DNA of 64,000 nt from Achromobacter xylosoxidans (lineage in GTDB: Bacteria > Pseudomonadota > Gammaproteobacteria > Burkholderiales > Burkholderiaceae_B). Below the pieces are notes generated by a model. It made no database searches. It saw only the letters and a list, made by a program, of their open reading frames with translations, and was not told where the DNA came from. The position numbers and the translations under genes were made by a program. The stretch is from NCBI RefSeq assembly GCF_014490035.1, contig NZ_CP061008.1, positions 3,906,001-3,970,000 on the forward strand, given 5' to 3'. Positions 39,112 to 49,160 of this stretch are shown piece by piece; within the stretch, counting starts at the first letter, position 1; the number at the start of each line of letters is the position of its first letter.

Positions 39112-39969
39112 TCAGGACCTGCCCGCGCATTCATAGACGGTCTGCCCGCGCAGACGAAAATCCCGGCTGATGTAGGTGAAGTTTTCGGAATGGCCGGCAA
39201 ACAGCAAGCCACCCGGCTTGAGCAGCGGCACAAACCGCTCCAGGATCCTGGCCTGGGTGGGTTTGTCGAAATAGATCATGACGTTGCGGCAGAAGATCAC
39301 ATCGAACTGCTCATTGATCTGCCAAGCCGGCGCCAAGAGATTCAGGGTCTCGTAGCGGACCATGTCAGCGATTTCCGGACGCACCCGCACCTGCCCTTCG
39401 TTGGCGCCGCGGCCCTTCAGGAAGAAACGCCGCAGGCGCTCGCCGTCCATTTTGTCCACGCGCTCGGCCGGATAGACTCCTGCCCGCGCGCGGTTGAGCA
39501 CATTGGTGTCGATATCGGTGGCCAGCACCGAACTTGCGCTGGCCCTCGGGCCCAGCGCTTCCACCAGCGTCATGGCGATCGAATACGGCTCTTCCCCGGT
39601 GGAGGCCGCACAGCACCACACCGACACCGGACCGCCACGCCGCTTGGCGAAGTCGGCCAGGATGGGAAAGTGATGGGCTTCGCGGAAGAAAGCGGTCAGG
39701 TTGGTCGTCAATGCGTTGACGAAATCTTCCCACTCGGCCGCATTCGGCTCATTTTCCAGCTGGTCCAGATAGCTGCCGAAATCCTGCATGCCCAGCGCAC
39801 GCAGGCGCCGGGCCAAGCGGCTGTAGACCATTTCGCGCTTGTGCGTGCCCAACGAAATGCCCGCGTAGGCGTGAATCATCTTGCGCACGCGCGAAAAGTC
39901 CGCATCGCGAAAATCGAATTGGCGTTCCACCGAAATGGACGGCGCCTGGGTTGCCGCTGCTGTAGCCAC
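39112..39969 (-). CDS. cheR: Chemoreceptor methyltransferase CheR
   Basis: 285 aa. N-terminal helical domain ([30 protein letters not shown]) and C-terminal SAM-binding domain with [21 protein letters not shown] and [16 protein letters not shown], standard for CheR. It should bind the DWESF-type tails of MCP3 and MCP4. Starts 9 bp after the receptor gene. No cheD lies between cheR and cheB. Confidence 0.97.
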   Translation of the reverse strand: MATAAATQAPSISVERQFDFRDADFSRVRKMIHAYAGISLGTHKREMVYSRLARRLRALGMQDFGSYLDQLENEPNAAEWEDFVNALTTNLTAFFREAHHFPILADFAKRRGGPVSVWCCAASTGEEPYSIAMTLVEALGPRASASSVLATDIDTNVLNRARAGVYPAERVDKMDGERLRRFFLKGRGANEGQVRVRPEIADMVRYETLNLLAPAWQINEQFDVIFCRNVMIYFDKPTQARILERFVPLLKPGGLLFAGHSENFTYISRDFRLRGQTVYECAGRS

Positions 39970-39977
39970 TGCTATCC

Positions 39978-41681
39978 TCAGTGCCCAAGCGCAAGCGCGT
40001 CAGGCGCCTGCAAACGTGTATCGTCGCCGGAAGAACGCGCGGACGACAGGCGCTGGGCCGGAACTTCGATGACCTCGCCCGCATTGATCTTGAACACGGA
40101 TACCGCTTCGGCCAGACGCTGCGCCTGTTCCTGCAGGGAACCCGCGGCAGCCGCCGCCTCTTCCACCAGCGCCGCGTTCTGCTGGGTTACCTCGTCCATC
40201 TGCGACACGGCGCGGTTCACCTGATCGATGCCGCTAGACTGTTCTTCCGACGCCGCCGAGATCTCGCCCATGATGTCCGTCACACGCTTCACCGAAGCCA
40301 CGATTTCCTGCATCGTCGAGCCAGCGCGCTCCACCTGCTGCGAACCCGCGCCGACCTTGGTCACGGAGTCCTCGATCAAACCCTTGATTTCCTTGGCTGC
40401 CTGGGCGCTGCGTTGCGCCAGCGAGCGCACTTCGCCCGCCACCACTGCGAAACCCTTGCCTTGCTCACCGGCGCGCGCCGCTTCCACCGCCGCGTTCAGC
40501 GCCAGGATATTGGTCTGGAAGGCGATGCCGTCGATCACCGATACGATCTCGGAGATCTTGCGCGAGCTGGCCGAGATTTCCTGCATGGTGCTGACCACTT
40601 CCGACACCGCCGAACCGCCGCGCTCAGCCACGTCGGACGCGCTGGCCGCCAGCTGGTTGGCCTGGCGCGCATTGTCCGCGTTCTGCTTGACGGTCGAGGC
40701 CAACTCTTCCATCGAGGCAGCGGTTTCCTCCAGCGAGGCAGCCTGCTGCTCGGTGCGGCTGGACAGGTCCGTATTACCCGCCGCGATCTCGTGCGAGCCG
40801 ACGTTGATCTCATCCACCCCGCGGCGCACCGACGCCACGGTGCGCGTCAGGCTTTCCTGCATGCGCTTCAACGCGGCGAACAACTGGCCGATTTCGTTGG
40901 TATTGCGCACGTCCACGCGGGCGGTGAGGTCGCCACCGGCGATGCGGTCGAAATGATGACCGGCTTCCTTCAGAGGCAGCAGCACGCGGCGGCGCAGGAA
41001 CACGTAGGTGGCAAACACCAGCAACGCGGCGATCACGCCGCCAGCCGCTACCGCCATCAAGACGAACTGGTAACGCACCTGCGCCACCTCGTGGGCATCC
41101 AGCGTCTTGCTGGCGCGCCAGAAGTCAAAGCCTTCGATGGCTCGCGCGTAGCGTCCCTCGAGCGCGTCCTGTACCGTCTGGACCTGCTTCTGGTAGGCGG
41201 GCATGTCCGCCTTTTCCAGGGCGGCCACCAGCGGCGCCAGTCCTTGCCGGACCAGCGCGTCATAGGATTCGTCGATTTCCTTTAGGGCATCGGCCGCTTC
41301 GGCCGGCCGGGCCAGGCTCTTGTAATACTCGTACTCGGCCTGCCCCTTGTTCATGGAGGCCTTGGCGCGCTCCAACAAGCCGGCCGCCTCGGATGACAGG
41401 CCCTGGGTCAGCAAGGTCGGCTGCCCCACGCTCTTCACGATGTCAGCATAGTTGGCCGCGGCCGCGCGGCCCAGGCCGGTCATGGAGTCCTTGTAGCTGG
41501 AAACCACACGGCCGACCGCGTCATCCAGCTCTTGCGATTGCTTGATCTGCGCCAGAGTGCCATTGCTGATGCGCAGGGACAGCACGCCCAGCGCGGCCCC
41601 TATCACCAACATGAATGAGAAAAACGCCAGCACCCACAACAGGCTGCTGCGTATCGTCATGTTTGCGAAGAACTTGCGCAT
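39978..41681 (-). CDS. Methyl-accepting chemotaxis protein of the che operon (Tar/Tsr-like)
   Basis: Start chosen at [20 protein letters not shown] (41681); a GTG at 41726 lies in the arm of a strong hairpin and is unlikely. 567 aa: TM1, a four-helix periplasmic domain, TM2 ([23 protein letters not shown]), HAMP and signalling domain. The C-terminus ends APDALALGH with no CheR-binding pentapeptide, although it sits next to cheR. Its signalling-domain DNA is the fourth copy of the receptor repeat. Confidence 0.93.
   Translation of the reverse strand: MRKFFANMTIRSSLLWVLAFFSFMLVIGAALGVLSLRISNGTLAQIKQSQELDDAVGRVVSSYKDSMTGLGRAAAANYADIVKSVGQPTLLTQGLSSEAAGLLERAKASMNKGQAEYEYYKSLARPAEAADALKEIDESYDALVRQGLAPLVAALEKADMPAYQKQVQTVQDALEGRYARAIEGFDFWRASKTLDAHEVAQVRYQFVLMAVAAGGVIAALLVFATYVFLRRRVLLPLKEAGHHFDRIAGGDLTARVDVRNTNEIGQLFAALKRMQESLTRTVASVRRGVDEINVGSHEIAAGNTDLSSRTEQQAASLEETAASMEELASTVKQNADNARQANQLAASASDVAERGGSAVSEVVSTMQEISASSRKISEIVSVIDGIAFQTNILALNAAVEAARAGEQGKGFAVVAGEVRSLAQRSAQAAKEIKGLIEDSVTKVGAGSQQVERAGSTMQEIVASVKRVTDIMGEISAASEEQSSGIDQVNRAVSQMDEVTQQNAALVEEAAAAAGSLQEQAQRLAEAVSVFKINAGEVIEVPAQRLSSARSSGDDTRLQAPDALALGH
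40060..40776 (-). repeat. Chemoreceptor signalling-domain repeat, copy 4
   Basis: Same block as in MCP2, MCP3 and MCP4, 30 kb away, aligned without gaps. More silent differences than between copies 1 and 3. Confidence 0.75.
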
Positions 41682-41717
41682 CACAAGAACCACTCCCAGA
41701 TTGAAGTCGTTAAAGGA

Positions 41718-41747
41718 AAGCGCCACATTGGGTTCAATATGGCGCTT
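41718..41747 (-). other. Strong hairpin between cheW and the receptor gene
   Basis: AAGCGCCACATTG / CAATATGGCGCTT: 13-bp arms with one mismatch and a four-base loop, in the 91-bp gap inside the che operon. On the minus strand TTTCCTTT follows. It could partially terminate, protect upstream mRNA, or be a processing site that adjusts receptor level relative to CheA/CheW. Confidence 0.65.
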
Positions 41748-41772
41748 CTACCTCCCAAGCAGGCCGTTCCGA

Positions 41773-42273
41773 TCAGGACGCGGCCTTCTCCACCAGCGCC
41801 ATTTCGTCGCTGGTCATCATTTTTTCAATATCCACCAGGATCAGCATGCGCTCGTCCACCGTGCCCAGACCCGTCAGGTACTCGGTGGACAGGGTTGCGC
41901 CAAACTCCGGCGCCGGGCGGATCTGCCCCAAATTGAGCATCAACACGTCAGACACGCCATCCACCACGATGCCGACGACGCGGCGATCGAGGTTGAGAAT
42001 GATGACCACGGTCTGTTCGTTGTACTCGACGCGCCCCAGGTTGAACTTGATGCGCAGGTCGACGATAGGCACGATGATGCCGCGCAGATTTGTCACGCCC
42101 TTGATGAACGGCGGCACATTCGCGATGCGCGTGACCGAATCGGCGTCGTAGCCGCGGATCTCCTGCACCTTCAGGATGTCGATGCCGTACTCTTCGTCGC
42201 CCAGCGTAAAGACCAGGAACTCGCTGCCGACATCTTCCTTGCGTCGGGCTTGCGTTTGCGGGTTAGCTGCCAT
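41773..42273 (-). CDS. cheW: Chemotaxis coupling protein CheW
   Basis: 166 aa with the CheW fold signature ([57 protein letters not shown]). Couples CheA to the receptors. Lies 16 bp after cheA. Confidence 0.97.
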   Translation of the reverse strand: MAANPQTQARRKEDVGSEFLVFTLGDEEYGIDILKVQEIRGYDADSVTRIANVPPFIKGVTNLRGIIVPIVDLRIKFNLGRVEYNEQTVVIILNLDRRVVGIVVDGVSDVLMLNLGQIRPAPEFGATLSTEYLTGLGTVDERMLILVDIEKMMTSDEMALVEKAAS

Positions 42274-42289
42274 GAGGTTTATTTCTCCG

Positions 42290-44410
42290 TCAATTCAGAA
42301 TGGCTTCGGGCTGCGACCAACGCTCGCGGTTGGCGCGCGCAAGCGCAAATACGTCGACAATCAAGGCCACGCTGCCATCGCCCAGGATGGTGGCGGCGGA
42401 AATGCCCGGCACCTTGCGGTAATTCGATTCCAGATTCTTCACCACGACCTGGTGCTGGCCGATCAGGTGATCCACCAGCAGCGCAAAACGGCGGTCTTCG
42501 GCCTGCATGATGACCGCGATGGCCTGCGTGGGATCGGTCTGGGCGTCACCGACAGAAAACACCCGGTGCATCTCGACCAGCGGCAGATACTCGCCGCGCA
42601 CGTGCATCACGCGCTCATTGCCCGCCACCGAGTAGATCTGGTCATTGGTGGGCTGCAGCGATTCGGTTACGTGATTCAGCGGCAGGATGAAGGTCTCCTC
42701 GCCGACGCGCACCGACATGCCGTCCAGAATGGCCAGCGTCAGCGGCAGGACGATGCGCGTCGTGGTGCCGTTGCCCGGCTCGCACGACAGCTGCACGTGG
42801 CCGCCCATGTCCTGGATGTTCCGGCGCACCACGTCCATGCCCACGCCGCGGCCGGAGATATCCGTCACCTTTTCGGCGGTGGAGAAGCCCGGCGCGAAGA
42901 TCAGTTGCCAGATTTCGTCGTCCGGCGAATTCTCGTTGACCGGCAGGCCCTGGGCGATTGCCTTTTTCAGGATCTTGTCGCGGTTCAGCCCGCCGCCGTC
43001 GTCGCTGACTTCAATGACGATGTTGCCGCCGTTATGCTGGGCGGACAGCACCAGTTGCCCGACGGGGTCCTTGCCAGCGGCAACGCGCTTTTCGGGCGTC
43101 TCGATGCCATGGTCCAGGCTGTTGCGCACCAGGTGAGTCAGCGGATCGATGATGCGTTCGATCAGGCTCTTGTCCAGTTCCGTCGCGCGGCCGTGGGTCT
43201 GCAGTTCGATCTGCTTGCCCATCTTGCTGGCGATGTCGCGCACCAGGCGCGGGAAGCGGCTGAACACGTAGTCCATCGGCATCATCCGGATGGACATGAC
43301 CGCTTCCTGCAGGTCGCGGGCATTGCGTTCAAGCTGTTCCATGCCATTGAGCAGGCGGTCGTGCAGCACCGGATCCAGGGTGGAAGCGGTCTGCGCCAGC
43401 ATGGCTTGGGTAATGACCAGTTCGCCCACCAGGTTGATGACCTGGTCGACCTTCTCGACGCCGACGCGGATCGAGGTGGATTCCTTGTCCGCGTGCGCCG
43501 GAGCCGCCGCGGCAGGCCGCGCCACGCGGGCGGATTGTGTGATGGCCTCGGCGGCCGCGGCCGACTCGGCCACGGCGGGCGCTTCGGCTACCTTAGGCGC
43601 GGGGGCCGGCGCAGGCGTCGCGGCCGCAACCGGCGCTGCAGCCTGCGTCACGCCCGCCGGAGCGGCTTCGCGGCTGATTTCCAGCTGGTCGCCGTCGACG
43701 ATGAAGCAGCATACGGCCTCGATATCGTCCGGCGTGCAGGTGCTGTCCATCCATACGGTCAAGGTGCCGTCGGCGCGTTCGCTGGCCTTGACGTTGCCGA
43801 GATTGCCCATTTCCTCGAGCAGGGAGGCGGCGTCCTTGTCCGAAACCTTGGTGATCCGCACACGCAGAGGCAGGCTGCCCGCTTCCGCGGCCGGCGCTTG
43901 CGCTGCGGGCTCGGGGGCAGGCGCCGGGGCAACCACCGGTGCGGGGGCCGGAGCCGGCGCTGCCACGGCTGCAGGGGCCTCGGCCGGCGCGGCTGCCGCG
44001 GCGGGATCCTTATGCTCCAGCGCAAGCTGCCTCAGTACGGCGCAGATACGCTCAAACACGGCTTCATCGGGCTCTTCGGAGGCCCGATAGGCATCCAGTT
44101 GGCTTTTGAGCACGTCTTTTGTTTCCAAGAAAATATCGATCATGTCCGTGCGCAGCGCCATTTCGCCGCGACGGATCGCATCCAGGAGGTTTTCCAGCAA
44201 ATGGGTCGTGCCCGCCAGCTGCGTGAAACAGCCGAACGTGGCCGCCCCGCCCTTGATCGAATGGGCGGCGCGGAAGATCGCGTTGAGCTGTTCGATGTCG
44301 GGCGCGCCCACATCCAGCTCGAGCAGCAGCTGCTCCATTTGCGCGAGCAGCTCGTCCGCCTCGTCGAAAAAGGTCTCGTAAAACTGACTGAGGTCCAAAC
44401 CAGAACTCAT
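42290..44410 (-). CDS. cheA: Chemotaxis histidine kinase CheA
   Basis: 706 aa. P1 domain with phospho-acceptor His50 ([14 protein letters not shown]), a long Ala/Pro-rich linker around a P2-like region ([21 protein letters not shown]), then dimerisation. The kinase domain has N-box [12 protein letters not shown] and G-boxes [12 protein letters not shown] and GRGVGMDVV, followed by a C-terminal CheW-like domain. It phosphorylates CheY and CheB. Lies 29 bp after cheY1. Confidence 0.97.
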   Translation of the reverse strand: MSSGLDLSQFYETFFDEADELLAQMEQLLLELDVGAPDIEQLNAIFRAAHSIKGGAATFGCFTQLAGTTHLLENLLDAIRRGEMALRTDMIDIFLETKDVLKSQLDAYRASEEPDEAVFERICAVLRQLALEHKDPAAAAAPAEAPAAVAAPAPAPAPVVAPAPAPEPAAQAPAAEAGSLPLRVRITKVSDKDAASLLEEMGNLGNVKASERADGTLTVWMDSTCTPDDIEAVCCFIVDGDQLEISREAAPAGVTQAAAPVAAATPAPAPAPKVAEAPAVAESAAAAEAITQSARVARPAAAAPAHADKESTSIRVGVEKVDQVINLVGELVITQAMLAQTASTLDPVLHDRLLNGMEQLERNARDLQEAVMSIRMMPMDYVFSRFPRLVRDIASKMGKQIELQTHGRATELDKSLIERIIDPLTHLVRNSLDHGIETPEKRVAAGKDPVGQLVLSAQHNGGNIVIEVSDDGGGLNRDKILKKAIAQGLPVNENSPDDEIWQLIFAPGFSTAEKVTDISGRGVGMDVVRRNIQDMGGHVQLSCEPGNGTTTRIVLPLTLAILDGMSVRVGEETFILPLNHVTESLQPTNDQIYSVAGNERVMHVRGEYLPLVEMHRVFSVGDAQTDPTQAIAVIMQAEDRRFALLVDHLIGQHQVVVKNLESNYRKVPGISAATILGDGSVALIVDVFALARANRERWSQPEAILN

Positions 44411-44439
44411 GACCCGTACGCCTTCAAAAATGAACTTGC

Positions 44440-44820
44440 TTACGCGCCGGCCTGCTCGTCGAGCAGTTCAGACGCCAATTCCACCAGCACATCAGGATCG
44501 ACCGGCTTGGAGAGCCAGCCACAGACCCCTAGATCCCGGGCGGCCATCTTGCTGTCCACGTCGTCCTCGGTGGTCAACACCAGCACCGGCACGTCCAGGT
44601 ACTCGTCTTCCTGGCGCAGTCCCTGGATCAGCTCCAGGCCGCCCATGACCGGCATGTTCCAGTCGCTGACCACCAGGTCCACCGGGTGGCTCTTGGCCAA
44701 TTCCAGCGCTTCCTGGCCATTGCCGGCCGTCAGGACTTTCCATCCCGCGCCCGTCAACGTCGCCTGGACGATCATCCGCATCGTCGCCGAGTCGTCCGCC
44801 ACAAGAATCGTTGCAGCCAT
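44440..44820 (-). CDS. Second CheY-like single-domain response regulator
   Basis: 126 aa receiver-only protein: acidic pair D9/D10, phospho-acceptor D53 ([15 protein letters not shown]), TTEDD and the C-terminal LSKPVDPD lysine. It sits between motB and cheA with 2- and 29-bp gaps, so it should be phosphorylated by CheA. It is less like E. coli CheY than the copy next to cheZ, and may act as a phosphate sink or a modulator rather than the main switch ligand. Confidence 0.9.
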   Translation of the reverse strand: MAATILVADDSATMRMIVQATLTGAGWKVLTAGNGQEALELAKSHPVDLVVSDWNMPVMGGLELIQGLRQEDEYLDVPVLVLTTEDDVDSKMAARDLGVCGWLSKPVDPDVLVELASELLDEQAGA

Positions 44821-44822
44821 TG

Positions 44823-45815
44823 CTATCGAACCCCTTCCGCGGGCGGGTTGCTCTCCGCCTCGCCTGGTTTGGTTGCCGTCGTGGCCTGGGCCGCGGCTTG
44901 CGCCGCTTCCACTGCCGTTCCTACCTCGCGGGCATCCTTGGCGCTGACGTCCGCAGCCGCGGCGTTCTCGCTTTCGATGCGCCGCTGGGTGCTCTGATTG
45001 AGCACCACAAGGCTGATACGTCTATTAACGGCCGCATACGGGTCATCTTTAACCAGACTCATGCTGGACGACAGCCCCTGGATGCGCAGGACCTTGCTTT
45101 CGTTCATGCCGCCCGCCACCAGCTCCTGGCGCGACGCGTTGGCGCGGTCGGCCGACAGCTCCCAGTTGCTGTAGGCGCGCTCTCCGCGGGCGTACTGCGA
45201 GGCGTCGGTGTGACCGGAGATGCTGACCTTGTTGGGCAATTCATTCAGGACCGGGCCCAGTTCCCTGAGGATGTCGCGCATGTAGGGCTGCACTTCCGCG
45301 CGGCCGGTGGCGAACATCGGACGGTTCTGGTTGTCAATGATCTGGATACGCAGGCCTTCGGTGGTCAGGTCGATCAGCAGTTGCGGCCTGAACGTTTTCA
45401 GCACCGGACTGGTCTCTATGACGTTTTCGATGCGCTTCTTCAGGTTTTCCAAGCGATGCTGTTCGCGACGCTCGGCGTCGCCCATGGGCTGGGCCTCCAC
45501 GCGATTGCCCTGCGCGCGGCGCACATCGCCCTCGCTGCGCAGCGGGTCGCGGCCGCCGCCAGGCACCGCGCTGGTCTCGGCCGAGCTGCTGGGCCCGCCC
45601 GCGATGGCAACGCGCAGCGGCATGCGGAAATACTCCGCGATGCCCTTGAGTTCCTCGCGCGGCACGATGCTGATCAGCCACATCACCAGGAAGAACGCCA
45701 TCATCGCGGTGATGAAGTCGGCGTACGCGATCTTCCAGCTGCCCCCGTGGTGCCCCCCGCCATGCCCCCCCTTCTTGCGGCGGATCACCACGCGGTGATT
45801 GTTTACCGTACTCAT
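44823..45815 (-). CDS. motB: Flagellar stator protein MotB
   Basis: 330 aa: a His/Gly-rich cytoplasmic N-terminus, one membrane helix with the proton-carrying Asp33 ([22 protein letters not shown]), a plug region, and a C-terminal OmpA-like peptidoglycan-binding domain ([15 protein letters not shown] ... [13 protein letters not shown]). MotB anchors the stator to the wall. Asp in this context suggests a proton-driven motor. 12 bp after motA. Confidence 0.97.
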   Translation of the reverse strand: MSTVNNHRVVIRRKKGGHGGGHHGGSWKIAYADFITAMMAFFLVMWLISIVPREELKGIAEYFRMPLRVAIAGGPSSSAETSAVPGGGRDPLRSEGDVRRAQGNRVEAQPMGDAERREQHRLENLKKRIENVIETSPVLKTFRPQLLIDLTTEGLRIQIIDNQNRPMFATGRAEVQPYMRDILRELGPVLNELPNKVSISGHTDASQYARGERAYSNWELSADRANASRQELVAGGMNESKVLRIQGLSSSMSLVKDDPYAAVNRRISLVVLNQSTQRRIESENAAAADVSAKDAREVGTAVEAAQAAAQATTATKPGEAESNPPAEGVR

Positions 45816-45826
45816 GGCCCGCTCCG

Positions 45827-46702
45827 TCAGGCCTTGCCGGTCGTGGCGGACTTGGCTTGCCGAACGTGCTCTTCCAGCTCACCAAAGGTCGGGCGCACAG
45901 CCGAGAACAGCACCTTGCGGCCGAATTCCACCGCCAACTGGGGCGGGTAGCCATTCATGCTGGCCAACAGCGTGGTCTTGATGCACTCCAGGACCTTGGT
46001 GGCTTCGTCGCTTCGGCGATCGATGCGCGAGGCCAGAGGACCGACAAAGCCGTAAGCCAGCAGAATACCCAGGAACGTGCCCACCATGGCCTTGGAAATC
46101 AGGTCACCCAGGATCGCCGGAGGTTGGTCCACGGCGGCGAGCGCCTTGATCACGCCCAGCACGGCGGCCACGATACCGAAGGCCGGCAGGCCGTCGGCCA
46201 TTTGCTGCAGGGCGCGCACGGGAACTTCGCGCTCATGGCGGTAGGTTTCGATTTCCTCGTCCATGAGCGTCTCGATTTCAAACGAGCTCATGTTGCCGCT
46301 GATCATGATGCGCAGGTAGTCCGTGATGAACTCCATCAGTTTGGCGTCTTTGGCGATACGGGGATATTCGCTGAAGATCGGACTGGATTCCGGGTCTTCG
46401 ATATGCGATTCGATGGCCATGAGGCCCTCGCGGCGCGCCTTGTTCAGCAACACATACAGGAGCGCCATCAGCTCCATGTACACGTCCTTGCCGTAGCGCG
46501 AGCTTTTCAAGGCGTCGGGCAAGGCGGCCTTGACCAGCATCAGCGACTTTTTGCTGTTGCTGGCGAGGAAGGCGCCGAAAGCCGCCCCAAAAATCAGCGT
46601 GAGCTCGAACGGCTGGTATAGCGCGCCCAAATGGCCGCCCAGCGCTATGAAGCTGCCGACGACCGACACGGCCACCACGAGAAAACCGATAACAATCAAC
46701 AC
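45827..46702 (-). CDS. motA: Flagellar stator protein MotA
   Basis: GTG start at 46702 (with AGGGG 6-7 bases upstream) gives [18 protein letters not shown], aligning with E. coli MotA; a longer frame begins at 46765 but adds unrelated residues. 291 aa with four membrane helices and a cytoplasmic torque loop containing the charged stretch around [34 protein letters not shown]. Forms the proton channel with MotB. Confidence 0.96.
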   Translation of the reverse strand: MLIVIGFLVVAVSVVGSFIALGGHLGALYQPFELTLIFGAAFGAFLASNSKKSLMLVKAALPDALKSSRYGKDVYMELMALLYVLLNKARREGLMAIESHIEDPESSPIFSEYPRIAKDAKLMEFITDYLRIMISGNMSSFEIETLMDEEIETYRHEREVPVRALQQMADGLPAFGIVAAVLGVIKALAAVDQPPAILGDLISKAMVGTFLGILLAYGFVGPLASRIDRRSDEATKVLECIKTTLLASMNGYPPQLAVEFGRKVLFSAVRPTFGELEEHVRQAKSATTGKA

Positions 46703-46820
46703 ATCAGGCCCCTGCCAACGAAGTCTAAAACTGGCGTCAATGATCCCCTGTTCCCCTCGACCCAAAAAGGCGGGTTACGGGGGGTTTTCCAGGGCTTTTG
46801 ATGTATTTGAATACCGCCGG

Positions 46821-47402
46821 TCAGAGCCGGGCGGCATTCGCAACGGGTGCGGGGCGGGTGCCGGAGCGCGCCTTGGCCGCAGCGCGCGTCTTGCCGGCGC
46901 GGGGTGGCGGCCGGCAGATCGCGCACACGAAATCCGACTGGGGATCGTGCGCATGGGCGATGAAATGCCCCCCGCACTGGCGGCAGGCGGACATTTGCAG
47001 CATGCCGCTATCGAAAAAACGCACCAGCATCCAGGCGCGCGTGAAGCTCAGGACGGGCTCTGCGCCTTCAGCGGCATCGGTGCCGGCGTTTTCGAGATAG
47101 AGGCGATAGGCGTCGATGGTGGCGCGTATGCCTTTGCTGCTGGTACGCGTATTCAGGAACGAATACACGTTGTAGAAGAGCGAGGAATGGATGTTCGGCA
47201 GCCAGGTCATGAACCAGTCAACCGAAAAGGGCAGCATGCCCTTGGGTGGCGAGCAGCCGCGGATTTCGCGGTACAGGCGTGCCAGGCGGTCGTGGCTGAG
47301 GCTGGTTTCAGCCTCCAGCACCTGCAGCCGGGCTCCCAAAGTGATCATGGAGCTGGCTAGCAGAATGTCATCCGCTTCCTGCGAAACGCTCTTGGTGGCC
47401 AT
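46821..47402 (-). CDS. flhC: Flagellar master regulator subunit FlhC
   Basis: 193 aa, with the four zinc-binding cysteines of FlhC at residues 140, 143, 160 and 163 (SACRQCGG ... FVCAICR). The FlhD4C2 complex activates class II flagellar promoters with sigma-70 RNA polymerase. The basic Ala/Arg-rich tail after residue 165 is variable. 118 bp upstream of motA; 32 bp after flhD. Confidence 0.97.
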   Translation of the reverse strand: MATKSVSQEADDILLASSMITLGARLQVLEAETSLSHDRLARLYREIRGCSPPKGMLPFSVDWFMTWLPNIHSSLFYNVYSFLNTRTSSKGIRATIDAYRLYLENAGTDAAEGAEPVLSFTRAWMLVRFFDSGMLQMSACRQCGGHFIAHAHDPQSDFVCAICRPPPRAGKTRAAAKARSGTRPAPVANAARL

Positions 47403-47434
47403 TACACGTGCTTCCGGATGGAATGATCAGGCCG

Positions 47435-47758
47435 TCAGGCCAATTCTTCGACAGGCTGCTTGGCCAGCAGGATGGTGGCGTGCGCTTGCTGCAACGCACC
47501 GCCCAGAACGTCATGGGTCAGCGCGGACAGCAGGCTGTAATCGTCAAAGCGGAACCGGCACAGCAGCGAGCTGGAGCTGGCCAGCTTGACCAGCTGAGCA
47601 GGCGAAAGACGCATCAGGATATCGGCAACTTCGTTGCTGAATCCAAGGCGGAACATCGATGCTGCGTAATCGTCCCGCAACATACGTTGCGCCAGTAACA
47701 AATATGACAGATTCACTTCGCGAATGTCTGTCAGCAATGAATTTTCGACTTGTTGCAC
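47435..47758 (-). CDS. flhD: Flagellar master regulator subunit FlhD
   Basis: GTG start at 47758, 6 bases after AGGGAG, gives 107 aa beginning [30 protein letters not shown], the FlhD family N-terminus. The open frame extends 40 codons further upstream (ATG at 47878) but that part is not FlhD-like. Partner of FlhC. Motility would be set largely by control of this promoter. Confidence 0.95.
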   Translation of the reverse strand: MQQVENSLLTDIREVNLSYLLLAQRMLRDDYAASMFRLGFSNEVADILMRLSPAQLVKLASSSSLLCRFRFDDYSLLSALTHDVLGGALQQAHATILLAKQPVEELA

Positions 47759-48189
47759 GCCCAACTCCCTATTCCCTATCCCGCCGACGGGGGCTTGTGT
47801 AAGCAAAAGCACCGGAATTCCGTTGCCATTGCGTTCGATGCATTCCGCTTTGATGCGAAATGTATCATTTGTTCGCAATTTAAGTAAAATTTACCACAGC
47901 TAATGTCATTTTCTATGACTTATATGACAAAACTTTGTTGATGTTGCGCAACTTACCTTTTCCGATACACCTTGACATATAAATTTCAGCCAACTTTACG
48001 TCAATTTGGCAAATAAGCATTCAAAACATTGCGTACTTTGAGGAATGAAACGGTGTTGTTTGCCGACAATGGCAACTTGCAGATCACTAAATCCACCTAG
48101 CTTTAGCGCCGCCGCGCGTTTGTCGACAATGTCGCAAATTGACAACAACAGACAGCGCGCCACGATGGACACCGCCCGACACTCCCGCA
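47759..48189. promoter_or_regulatory. Divergent flhD / fliA control region
   Basis: About 430 bp without a gene and clearly richer in A+T than the surroundings (for example 47870-48010). It must contain the flhDC promoter (minus) and the fliA promoter (plus). Visible elements: an imperfect direct repeat at 48058-48073 and 48118-48133, an inverted repeat TTGCC-N6-GGCAA (48060-48075), a palindrome TTGTCGACAA (48120-48129), and CTAAA-N10-TTTAG (48087-48106). GCCGACAA at 48062-48069 is one base off a sigma-28 -10, but no TAAA lies 15 bp upstream. Confidence 0.6.
48058..48133. repeat. Pair of GTTTGYCGACAATGNC repeats upstream of fliA
   Basis: GTTTGCCGACAATGGC at 48058-48073 and GTTTGTCGACAATGTC at 48118-48133: 14 of 16 bases the same, exactly 60 bp apart (near six helical turns), so both would face the same side of DNA. 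Possible regulator binding sites. Confidence 0.6.
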
Positions 48190-48945
48190 ATGCCTCACGC
48201 AGATGACAGCCTGGTCGAATATGCCCCGCTAGTGCGGAAGCTGGCCCTGCAATTGCTCGCCCGGCTACCCGCCAGCGTAGAACTCGACGACCTGATTCAG
48301 GCCGGCATGATCGGCCTGCTCGATGCCGTGCGCCGCTACCAGGAAACGGCCGACGCCCAATTCGAGACCTACGCCACCACCCGCATCCGCGGCGCGATGC
48401 TGGACGAACTCCGCGGCCAGGATTGGCTGCCGCGCAGCGTCCGCGCCAAGGCGCGCAAGATCGAACAGGCCATCCAGCAGCTCGAACAACGTTTGATGCG
48501 CGCCCCGAGCGAAGCCGAGATCGCGCAACAATTGGCCATGCCGCTGGACGAATACCAGACGCTGCTGCACGACGCCCAGGGCGTGCAGATCGTGCATTAC
48601 GAAGATTTCGCCACCGAGCCCGACTCCGCCGGCGGCCAATCGGACTGGGCCGCCACCCTGAACCATGGGGCGGCCGGCGGCAATCCGCTGGATTCGCTCC
48701 TGGCCGGCGACTTCCGTCAGGCATTGATCCACGCCATTGACGCCCTACCCGAGCGCGAAAAATTGCTGCTGTCGCTGTGTTACGAGCAGGGACTGAACCT
48801 GAAGGAAATTGGCGCGATCCTGAATGTGACCGAGGCGCGGGTGTGTCAGCTGAGGTCGCAGGCGACGGCGCGGATACGCGCGAAGCTGAAGGAACAGGCG
48901 TGGCAGGAGTTGCCCCAGGAGGGGCAGATCGCGCAGATGATTTGA
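48190..48945 (+). CDS. fliA: Flagellar sigma factor FliA (sigma-28)
   Basis: Start chosen at MPHADDSLVEYAPLVRK (48190, 251 aa), matching the family N-terminus; an in-frame TTG at 48139 would add 17 residues. Neither has a strong ribosome site. Region 2 contains RLPASVELDDLIQAGMIGLLDAVRRY and FETYATTRIRGAMLDELR; region 4 contains LPEREKLLLSLCYEQGLNLKEIGAILNVTEARVCQLRSQA. FliA directs transcription of late genes including fliC, flgM and flgKL, and is inhibited by FlgM. Confidence 0.95.
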   Translation: MPHADDSLVEYAPLVRKLALQLLARLPASVELDDLIQAGMIGLLDAVRRYQETADAQFETYATTRIRGAMLDELRGQDWLPRSVRAKARKIEQAIQQLEQRLMRAPSEAEIAQQLAMPLDEYQTLLHDAQGVQIVHYEDFATEPDSAGGQSDWAATLNHGAAGGNPLDSLLAGDFRQALIHAIDALPEREKLLLSLCYEQGLNLKEIGAILNVTEARVCQLRSQATARIRAKLKEQAWQELPQEGQIAQMI

Positions 48946-49026
48946 GCGAACACCGAAGAATGGCCGAACCATCAAGCAGGCCAGGCGCTGGTTTCCGCTA
49001 ACTCTCGCCAGTTTTACCGTAGTTCT

Positions 49027-49056
49027 TTCGGGGTGCCCGAACCGGAATGCCCCGAA
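49027..49056 (+). other. Alternative hairpins between fliA and the methyltransferase gene
   Basis: TTCGGG-GTG-CCCGAA (49027-49041) overlaps a second possible pairing of TTCGGGG with CCCCGAA (49050-49056). They cannot form together. May end the fliA transcript or fold the leader of the next gene. Confidence 0.4.
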
Positions 49057-49160
49057 TTCTCTCCCTTATTCCACCCATCGCCGCAGGCTTACGGTTGATA
49101 GTCTAGTGGCCCATTTGTGAACATGCCGCGCGAACGCCGCTCGCCACCGCAGGAACCAAG

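Noticed and set aside
42176..44947. 923-codon plus-strand frame opposite cheA
   Set aside because: Antisense of a clear CheA gene; no family resemblance.
47759..47878. N-terminal extension of FlhD to the ATG at 47878
   Set aside because: The extra 40 residues are not FlhD-like and the GTG at 47758 has AGGGAG at ideal spacing and gives the family length.
48087..48110. TAAA ... GCCGCCGC upstream of fliA as a sigma-28 promoter
   Set aside because: Spacing is 16 rather than 15 and the -10 matches in only the first four bases.
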